Shown: positions 55,774 to 64,000 of the stretch, in pieces
Numbering within the stretch: position 1 is the first letter of the stretch
How the letters are laid out: every line of letters starts with the position of its first letter
NCBI GenBank assembly: GCA_014155875.1
Contig: JACEFZ010025789.1
Location: forward strand, 18,501 to 82,500
Source: Cepaea nemoralis
Taxonomy: Eukaryota; Mollusca; Gastropoda; Stylommatophora; Helicidae
Direction of reading: 5' to 3'
Length of the DNA: 64,000 nucleotides
Notes under the pieces: model-generated
Database searches by the model: none
What the model was told of the DNA's origin: nothing
The model's input: the letters and a program-made list of their open reading frames with translations, nothing else
Translations under genes and position numbers: made by a program

Positions 55774-58700
55774 TCAGCCAATCGATGGCGGAAAGCTGGG
55801 ACAACACAAGGTACGAGTTCCAGCACACCCCTGCGCCATTTACTAGTGTCATCACCGGGAGAAAACTTGAGACAGAGCCATGGCTCGCCACCAAGTCAAG
55901 CGCATGTACGTCCGACTCTCACTTTGAAAAACTCACAAATGAGATGAAACGACTCTCGGTTACTCGAAGTCGACGATGTTACTTACCGTCTTTGGATCCT
56001 TCGCATAAACCTCAGAAAGTTCTCTGCGCGCCTTCACCTTTGGAGAACTCTCCCCTAACGGGAAAGAAAATCAACATTCATCGGAAGAATAATCATGAGA
56101 CGATGTGGTGGCCGTCTGAAGCGGAGCCTGGAACTACGGCTTGCAGTTTCCTTGGTTACTGTCTGCCGCCGCCTGCCAAGGCCTCCCCGACAAGCTGTGG
56201 ATATAAATCTGTGTGGCAGTCAGAGGAAGAGCCCATCCAGGACCTGCTGGCTTCGCAGCACATTCGAGACTGTCTAACAATGCAGGGCAACAGAAGTGCC
56301 AAGGAAGCACAAGTTTGCAGGGCTGTGGTGGTACCTAGTGTAACAAATGCACACCAGAACAACGAAACGTTTTATCCGGAGCCTGGACTGGCCGGGACCG
56401 TCGTGCCTGGTGCTAACAATAAAGGAAAGAGAGTTACCTGCACAGTCAGTGGCCATGAACCAATTAGGGTCAGGGTTAATGGCGAAGCTCCAATTTTGAG
56501 CATGTTTCATCTGTTTCAAACTGAATTACTATTTGATAAGACGCCATCCGAAGTATTGATAGCAGAACCACAGCTCATGGAAGTCGGCGACTCTAGTCAG
56601 GACTTTATTCAGGAGGATTTCGCTGTTGCGTCGTCCATGAACAGTTCTGAAGGCACTGCAGCCTTTTACAGTAATTTAAGCACTGGATATTCAACTGTAA
56701 CAAACTGTCAACGCCAGCTGCTAGATGATATTCAAGAGCAATCACAGGATGTGGAAGATGTCTGCTCAACTCAGTCAAAACTCTCCGATGATGCGAACAT
56801 AAATATTGAGATGTCGTGCACTAGAGTACTCTCTGAGAAAAAAGACGGATCTGTAAGTGTGGGAACGTTTTCATTCGATAAAGATGAAGATGAGGACCGT
56901 GTAACTGACGCCTTCTCAATGCCAGAAGTTTGGCTTTTGGATCGCGAAGGTGAATCAGAGGAAACAGAGATTTCATATGACGCATCATGCAGCAAACAGG
57001 CTCTTCGAAGTCTTATAGACGCGTGTTCTGAAGATCTTGCAGAAACACTCTACGACGCAAATGAAAGATGGGAGAAACCCGTCAAGATTCACACACAATT
57101 GAAGAGACCGCCACAAACCAAATTTACCTTTTCTAAAATTGATGTTCATCATATTCAGTCCGAAAACAGGAGGAACGTCATGCACCGGCTGACGAAACTT
57201 CCGATTCGTTGTCAGAAACGTGTGCAGACATCTTCCAACACTAGACTTCAAGACTGTAAGAGTTTTCCACCATTGTTTACGAAAAGTTTCATACAGCCCG
57301 AGAAAAGCACGCATATTTCAACTATAAACCTTGAACTTGATGTAAATGTAGAGCAAAATAAGCCGCAACTTTCGCTTCAGTCTCCCTGTGCCCGGATGTT
57401 GAAATGGTATAACCCCAGTGTCAACAAAGGTGTTTCAGTTCCAAGATCACTCAATGATATTCAAGACACCGCCCCTCCCTGGAGCAGGGCGCAATTTGTT
57501 TTCGTAGGAAAGGGTGTATTCAACGGTTCTGAGTGTAACACACCTAGTAACAGCACACCCAAATCACACCATACAGTTGCCGCACATAATGACACAAATG
57601 GCATAACAAATGCCGAAGCCGACAACGAAAGCAGACAACTAAAGATTTATGTCAACCTCCGTGACGCGGCAATGGAAACACACAGTGCCTTCAGCAGCGA
57701 AGGGAAGCCAACAGCAGTACCTGCTGACTTGGGACAACCAATAGAGTCACCAACCACCCACTACTCGCACTCCACCAATCAAGAGGACGTCACAGATAAT
57801 GTTTCGTTAACAGTGAGCCAGCACGTCAGGGGCCACGCAGAACACAACGACCGCCAGGTTTCTGCCAGCAAATGCCAGGATTCTTTCAGTTCGTGGGACG
57901 CCTTGGCTCATCGAAGGTGTCAAAGTGCTTCTGGGATACAGCAGTCTGGTGAATTCAATAGACGGAAAAAAGAAGACACGGGTCATCATTTCTCTTTCCG
58001 ATCCGCCAGTATGACCGCCTTCAGTGTCACCTCTTTAGACGACGTTCCGTATAATTCTCCTGTGGAGAGCCCATGTCGCAATAACTCCCCGGCGGGTGAT
58101 CTCGATTACATAAATGGTATAATCGACGGCCAAAATGGCGCCGTTTCGCGTCAAACTGACACCATCAACACTGAAGAGGAATGCGACAGAAACGATTATT
58201 GCCCGAAAAAGTTGGACGTCTTACCCACGGAAATTAGGTTAAGAATTAATAGAAATGAACATAAAACAGGCCAGTCACAGTATGACAATGTCTGTTTCGA
58301 GACAACATGGACTGGTGGTGACAACATAATGAATGACACCCGCCAGCGAACGCTACAAAGCATCCTCAAACAGGAACATGAGGATGACACTGCTGTTTCG
58401 GATTCGACCTTTGACCTTTCACCCCGATCACACGATAGCGTTTTCTTTGATTTTGATGATGGCAATGGGTCCGACAAGTTTTATTCGAGGACAGAATTGC
58501 CGAAAAAATCAAACAAACTAGCTGGAAACACAGCAACAAAGCCACAGAGTGTTACAGAAGCCGGTCAACATATGAGGCAGACAACATGTGATGAGAGTTC
58601 CATGCTGCAACAGGTTTCTCAGTCCGCCAGGGATCCGTCGCAGGATCCCAAGGTCATGCTATCAGAAGGAAGTTTCTTGCACGAGTACACCACAACAGAA

Positions 58701-59124
58701 ACTCGTGGAATGATCCTTACCGAGGGAGTACCGAAGAATAAATGTAACATGCCAGTACAGCAGGATCCCGTTGGCCCAGTCTACAAAAATGTGCGTTTCG
58801 CAGATGTGGACAAGGTCATTTCTTTTACAGTACCTGACATGACCTTCCCTGTCCGAGTTAACTCGTTTAATGGCTTACCTGCACTAAAAACAACGAAACT
58901 TTATGAAGGACCTCAAAATAGCAATCCTGTTCTTCATAAGCAGACTTTACAACTGCGGACTTACCAAAGTGCCACGCATCGGCAACGTCAATCGTTAAAA
59001 AGATTTGAGTTTGCCAACGATGTCGTTAAATTCAATCAGCGGGCACAGGAAACGGTGAAGTCCCACTGTCTCAGGGACTTGAAATGGAGCGCCCATAGCT
59101 ATAGGAACAGGTACCCCAGACCCA
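55774..59124 (+). CDS. Large orphan exon encoding a probable PP1-binding protein
   Basis: Open for more than 1,100 codons. An upstream pyrimidine tract with CTCAACCAG makes a good splice acceptor at 55771-55773. The preferred start is ATG 55785 (MAESWDNTRYEFQHTP); a further ATG at 55731 lies before the acceptor and is probably intronic. The protein is Ser/Thr/Asn/Asp-rich with long polar stretches and no signal peptide, membrane segment or known catalytic domain, so mostly disordered. Near the C-terminus it has QSILKQ (58356-58373), a SILK-type motif, and YKNVRFADVDKVISF (58782 onward), an RVxF-type motif followed by hydrophobic residues. Both dock protein phosphatase 1. A donor consensus CA|GTGAGT at 59123-59130 suggests the exon ends at 59124; otherwise the frame reads on to 59273 through a short duplication. 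Family not recognised. Confidence 0.78.
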
Positions 59125-59172
59125 GTGAGTGGTTTCATAGTTCAGATCTTGTCAACATAGGCTTTAATCATT

Positions 59173-59260
59173 GTTTCAGGCACGGCGTGAGGTTTGTACA
59201 GGCCTATTTTCATGGTTTCAGGCCAGGCTTGAGGTTTGTACAGGCCTATTTTCATTGTAC
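59173..59260 (+). repeat. Two-unit 45-bp tandem duplication
   Basis: GAGGTTTGTACAGGCCTATT occurs at 59190 and 59230. It lies after the candidate splice donor and gives the repeated HGVRFVQAYF/RPGLRFVQAYF residues, which supports a non-coding nature. Confidence 0.85.
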
Positions 59261-59274
59261 GAAGGCGAAATAAT

Positions 59275-59530
59275 ACAGCGAACATCTCAGCACAGTGCGG
59301 GAACACGGTAGCACCAGGGATTCTCCATGCGTGGCAGCCAGTGTCACACAGGTCGATAATATTCTGGTGTCGGTAGGTTTTCCAATGTTGAAATCTGTGC
59401 CCGGGCAGCGACTTATACAGCATGGAATTTACTATTTCTCATGGCCAAGGAATTTTCAAAGGGCGCACAGAACTTCCCTTTTTCATCCTTCTCTGAGAAG
59501 TCTAGGCATCTTATGAACTACCCAAGGATC
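59275..59530. other. Probable intron, no feature
   Basis: No gene or repeat recognised between the large exon and the hAT element. Confidence 0.35.
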
Positions 59531-59933
59531 AATGGGGATAGGGTTGCCAGATACGTGGGCACCAAAAGGAGGACATAATAAGACAAAAAGGAGGACAAAG
59601 GAGGACATAATAAGACAAAAAGGAGGACAAAGGAGGACATATTGAATGTTTCATTTAAATCGTTCCAGATTAAACCCACAGTCAGTACAATTTTATTACA
59701 ATAGCTGCCAATAATTGTATCTTACTGTTAGTGAATCGACCAAGAAACAATCATGTTAAAAACAATAAATATAAATTCAATGGAGACCTTTTTCAAAATG
59801 CTAAAAAACATTATTTAAACAGCCGATTGTAAATTATTACCTTATAATCTTTATTAATTACGCAACATATTTCTCGGAGGAGCCAACTTTTCGTAGAAGA
59901 TCCTCGTTAGCAATCACATATGCATAAAACTGT

Positions 59934-61723
59934 TCACAGGTAAGATTCTTCAAATTGTACTTTTACAGAGTCGAGTAAGAGTCTGTTCCTTTCCTTTGTC
60001 CATTGAGCATTAATCAAGGAGAACACTCTTTCCACATTGCCATTGTGTCCATGGATGCAGAAGAATACTTCATAAATTTTAAGTAACTCTGAAAAGCAAC
60101 ATGCATTTGGGCAACTTTGGAAAAATAAACTCCACTGTTCATGCAAGAGTCTTTCAAAAAACTGTTCATTCTTGTCTTGCACAAATGATTTAAGATTGCA
60201 GTATTGGTCAAATAATTGCACATCATCTACAATAATACCCTTCTCTTTCAAGTACAATATGCTTGTCAAAAGGTCATCAAATGTACAGTCTTTGATTTTA
60301 TTTAAGTACATCCAACCAAAGCACTGAAATTCATCAAAAGGTTTCAACCACTTTTCTAAGTAACTAATGCATGCTTCATACACCAACCTAACGTCTGACA
60401 TAAAACTATTACACTCTTCTTCTCGACCACTTTCCTTAAGTCTTCTCAACATCTCCCTGACTTTCAGTGAAATAAATGTCTCCTTCAATCTGCCTTTCAA
60501 AACTTCCAAGGTTGTGTGAAGAAGGCTCATAACCTCTAACACTGATGTTTCTTCTTTTTCAATGGCCGAAATATTGACTTGGAAGACAGACATCAAAGAA
60601 TGCACAAACCAAAGGTAAACTTCTGAAAAATCGTTCTCAAAATTTTTAAATTAATCATAGCAGGTGGTTGGTTTACAGAAAGAAAATATTCTTTCAAAGC
60701 AGTAAACAGCCTCAACAGCCTCTCAACAGCTGGAAACAAACTGAGCCATCTAGTTTTAGAGTGATAGAGTAGTTGCTGATAGTTAATGTTGACATAGTCA
60801 CAAAAATCCTTTAAAGTTTCTGTTCTGACAGTGTATATAGAAAAGTAATTGAATATCTTCAAGACAATAGATTCAACGTCAATCTGCATTAAATCTGCGC
60901 CGTGTTGGATGCAGTTGTGCAGAACATGAGCAGAACATCCAACGCCTACTAATGGCTTGCTCAAGGCTTCCTTCAAATGCGAGAACACATTTCTACCTTC
61001 TCTTCTGTTAATGGCTTCAATATTCACATTGGCATTGTCACCAGCAAAAGCAACACATTTGGAGTACAAATCATGTTTTTGGAGTGTTCTCAAAATATAC
61101 TGTGATATAGTTTCTGAGGTTTCATTTGGTGTGTTGTCTAACTCGAGAATCTTAGTTTGGATTCCACCTGCTTTCCAGTGAAAGTACTGAACAACGATCG
61201 GAAATATTTTCTCCGTGATTGCTAGCATCTGTCGAAAGACCGAGACATGAAATACCACTTAAAGATTCATCCAATTCATCAACAGTGTGGGGGACAATCA
61301 CCTGGTTTATTATTGCTTCAGTCTTTGTTTTTGCACAAGCAATATTTTTTTAGCAATTTCTGAATCTTCAAATAATGTGTGCATCAAACCAGCTGTGCAG
61401 GTCATCGAGTTGTAAGAATGATGATGACAAACTGTATGAAATGCTAAAGTTGCTTCAGCCGCATGCGCTTTCAGCAACACATTTGAGTACTTAGGCTGAA
61501 AAAAAAGACGTCAATGTGTTAGATGACGCGGGCACTTTGATTAGGTTTCTATGTCTCTCACTGTCAACATGGCGCTCCAAGTCAGTAGTTCCTTTGTTGG
61601 CAACGGACAAGTAACTATCGCAAATCGTACACTTTGCCTAATTCTCGTTGCGTCCTTCAACGAAGCATGGAAACTTATTTTACATAGTGTTCGAGAATTT
61701 GCATTTTCTCTTGTAGAAGCCAT
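59934..61723 (-). pseudogene. hAT transposase (BED-type finger, dimerisation end)
   Basis: Minus strand. ATG 61723 (MASTRENANSRTLCK). A BED-like zinc finger follows in a shifted frame: CTICDSYLSVANKGTTDLERH, H from the pair VDSERHRN, near 61560-61625. Then VCHHHSYNSMTC, and GLSTDASNHG with the first acidic residue (61230-61255). The main body is LELDNTPNETSETISQYIL, KCVAFAGDNANVNIEAI, VGVGCSAHVLHNCIQHGAD, and SKTRWLSLFPAVERLLRLF. The C-terminal hAT dimerisation block is NVERVFSLINAQWTKERNRL (about 59990-60050). At least three frame breaks (near 61600, 61340 and 60600). Seen: motifs in hAT order; known: hAT transposases excise the element. Inactive. Confidence 0.85.
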
Positions 61724-61980
61724 ATTCATAAACATAGACAACAAAAATTACAAATTAAAAAAAAAAAAAATTTTAAGTGGCGTCTCTGCTACTGGAATCG
61801 GAAATAATATTAACTTTTTGACCATAGAGACTACAGCATTGTTAGTGTTGCCGAATCGAGCAACAGTTAGATTCAAATTATACAAATAATTGGTGTTTCA
61901 CATTTGGTATAAATAGGAAAACTAAATAAATATTATTAAACAATGGGTTTTATTAAAGAATGTAAACACACGATAGAGTT

Positions 61981-62865
61981 TTAAATATTGAGCACAACCC
62001 ACTACTGGCAACGCCGATCGCATTCCGGTATGAACCTAAGGCCTATCCACGTCAATATGGAAGCACTATACTCGAGTTTCGCCCTCATTTGAGCTCGTCA
62101 GTAGTGCATATCCCTGACCGGATCCGGAAACAGTCCCAGATCACGCGTGTGAAGCGGGTGTGTAACCACGCGGCACACACTGGACACACCAAATTATCAC
62201 AACAGAACACCACAACGCTACCCATCGTAGGCTATGCTCAAGATTGCCCAATCGCCGCGACCGACGTCCGTCAATCGATGGGACCCGAACGATCAGGACT
62301 TCTCACTGGCAAGGAACACCAGGCCTCCTAAATCCAGTGAGCAATAATCAATTGATTATGTGGTTGTTTCGGGATTTGAAATTTAAATATTGAGCACAAC
62401 CCACTACTGGCAACGCCGATCGCATTCCGGTATGAACCTAAGGCCTATCCACGTCAATATGGAAGCACTATACTCGAGTTTCGCCCTCATTTGAGCTCGT
62501 CAGTAGTGCATATCCCTGACCGGATCCGGAAACAGTCCCAGATCACGCGTGTGAAGCGGGCGTGTAACCACGCGGCACACACTGGACACACCAAATTATC
62601 ACAACAGAACACCACAATGCTACCCATCGTAGGCTATGCTCAAGATTGCCCAATCGCCGCGACCGACGTCCGTCAATCGATGGGACCCGAACGATCAGGA
62701 CTTCTCACTGGCAAGGAACACCAGGCCTCCTAAATCCAGTGAGCAATAATCAATTGATTATGTGGTTGTTTCGGGATTTGAAATTTAAATATTGAGCACA
62801 ACCCACTACTGGCAACGCCGATCGCATTCCGGTATGAACCTAAGGCCTATCCACGTCAATATAGA
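61981..62865. repeat. 402-bp tandem repeat, 2.2 near-identical units
   Basis: Units start TTAAATATTGAGCACAACC at 61981, 62383 and 62785 (402 bp apart). Units 1 and 2 differ at only a few bases. A GCACTATACTCGAG...GTCAGTAGTGC segment can form an imperfect hairpin. Each unit holds the same 80-codon frame, but without an ATG. Located between the transposase start and the right end. Confidence 0.95.
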
Positions 62866-63239
62866 GTGTAGATACATTATAAGTTGTAACAACAATACAT
62901 AAAAAATGATAATATAAAATATTTAAAAAGCCGGACATTTTAAAGGTATTTAGCTTTGCCTGCCGGATGGAGGACATTGGACTAAAAAGGAGGACATGTC
63001 CTCTCTTTGCCGGACGTCTGACAACTCTACCATAATGGGGATAAAACACACTCGAGTACCGCACTTTAACCGAAACCAATACTTCTCGATTTAGAGACGG
63101 ACGCCGAGTCTCTAGGCCACTTTGCTCCCTTCAAGACAAAGGTTTGAGACATAGATACTACTAGTATTGTCGCGGCACAGGGACCTATATACGTAAATAG
63201 TACTAGTAAATTAGGGACAAGGGTTAGGTAGAGAATAGA

Positions 63240-63745
63240 ACCCAATATAGGAGAAGAACAATGTGGGTTCGCAGAATGCAAGGGTACAGTACATGCTGTG
63301 TATATGCTGAGACATTAATTGAACGTTCTATAGAAGTAAACAAAGACCTACATCTTTGCTTTATTGACTACACAAGACTTTCCATAAAGTAAGACATGTA
63401 AACATGATGCAGATGCTTGCAGATCTACAAATTGATGGGAAAGACACTAGGATTGTAAAAACAAACCCAAAAAAAAAAAAAAAAATAAAAAAAAAGTCCC
63501 CACATATTGGAAACAACAAACTGCCATAAAGATGGATAATTAATAAGTAGATCAATATCAGCCTATTAAAAGAGGTGTGCGACAGGGATGTGTAACGTCT
63601 CCAGATCTTGTTTCCGTATAACTGGCAAGATTGAGTGGAAACGAATTAGGGGAAGGCAGAGAAGTAAATATATGGATGGCATCGCCATGTGGTAGTGTCG
63701 AGATAGTACACAGAGCTTATCGGCATGTCACATGATGATGATAAT
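63240..63745 (+). pseudogene. LINE-5 remnant, internally deleted
   Basis: Frames show QCGFAECKGTVHAVYMLR, a motif A remnant (DLHLCFIDYT, 63351-63378), QPIKRGVRQGCVTSPDL (63561-63612, motif B), then a jump to the C-terminal end (about 63640-63720) and an ATG/GAT tail (63731-63755). A poly-A/AAAAT tract at 63468-63495 interrupts the RT part. YADD is deleted. Confidence 0.65.
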
Positions 63746-64000
63746 GATGATGATGAAATTAGGAACGCAACCATAAACACGGTGCCACCATCTGATCTTA
63801 AGCTAGAATCATGGTGTAGATTGGCTATTTCAGAATACGCCAAGAATTGTATGAGGGGCTAGGAAACCCAACATGAAAGACATCAGGCCCAATGTGTGTG
63901 CATGCTAGTGATTCATCGCTAGAGCATGAATGAGTGAACGAATCGTTCTACGTTGGGGGGGGGGGATGAAATATAATTGACTAACTGGATGAGTCTAGAC
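63746..64000. other. No gene seen
   Basis: Unassigned sequence at the window end with a G run at 63956-63964. Confidence 0.35.

Larger units (their letters stand above)
59539..63033 (-). mobile_element. hAT transposon with internal 402-bp tandem repeat
   Basis: The left end reads TAGGGTTGCCAGATACGTGG and the right end, on the opposite strand, TAGAGTTGTCAGACGTCCGG: imperfect inverted repeats. AATGGGGATA flanks it at 59531-59540 and 63034-63043, fitting a hAT 8-bp duplication within two to four bases of uncertainty. GGAGGACAT-type subterminal repeats lie at both ends (59571-59640 and 62970-63000). Confidence 0.75.

Noticed and set aside
55604..55846. 80-codon frame upstream of the large exon
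   Set aside because: Crosses the predicted splice acceptor and overlaps the better-supported frame.
59571..59640. Independent minisatellite of GGAGGACAT units
   Set aside because: Similar units occur at the other end of the hAT element, so they are better explained as subterminal repeats.
61981..62784. Duplicated 80-residue protein
   Set aside because: The identical frames have no ATG and simply reflect the 402-bp tandem unit; not called as genes.

Overview
This is a repeat-dense stretch of an animal nuclear genome, most likely a gastropod mollusc. The evidence is eukaryotic: non-LTR retrotransposons with endonuclease, RT and RNase H domains, an LTR retrotransposon, Merlin, hAT and Helitron-type DNA transposons, tRNA-headed SINE-like repeats, long microsatellites, and splice-site signals. 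The gastropod guess rests on a single-exon class A GPCR that resembles the molluscan chemosensory receptor expansions. No species can be named from the sequence alone.

Only two convincing host protein genes are visible: the 7TM receptor (16540-17703, minus) and a large exon of about 1,160 codons (55774 to about 59124, plus) encoding an unrecognised, probably disordered protein that carries SILK- and RVxF-type PP1-docking motifs. A 67-codon coiled-coil ORF (2280-2483, minus) is a weaker candidate. Nearly all the rest is mobile DNA and its decay products.

Layout. 0-5.7 kb: a LINE RT fragment, a 91-bp satellite, and a complete but dead Merlin transposon with its target-site duplication. 6-15.2 kb: two hAT-type MITEs with perfect 8-bp duplications, LINE tails, and inverted repeats. 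16.5-17.7 kb: the receptor. 18.4-24 kb: a LINE with RNase H and the best copy of 'LINE-1' (endonuclease, RT, C-terminal C2H2 finger). 25.5-26.5 kb: a 46-bp satellite. 28.2-28.9 kb: low-complexity AACC-type sequence. 29.1-47 kb: one Jockey-like 'LINE-2' on the minus strand, split by a 10.7-kb LTR retrotransposon (31431-42173, CTAAG duplication) and by a second LINE-1 copy (42562-46160) that itself carries a 207-bp SINE-like insert. 47-55.4 kb: simple repeats, Helitron-like ends (one with a tandem array of terminal hairpins), tandem arrays grown from a SINE core and from a LINE coding segment, and SINEs. 55.7-59.2 kb: the large exon. 59.5-63 kb: a hAT element with a 402-bp internal tandem repeat. 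63.2-64 kb: a LINE remnant.

Family labels used here (LINE-1 to LINE-5, families B, S, Z and R) are local names for repeats compared within this window; they are not database names. LINE-1 here does not mean mammalian L1.
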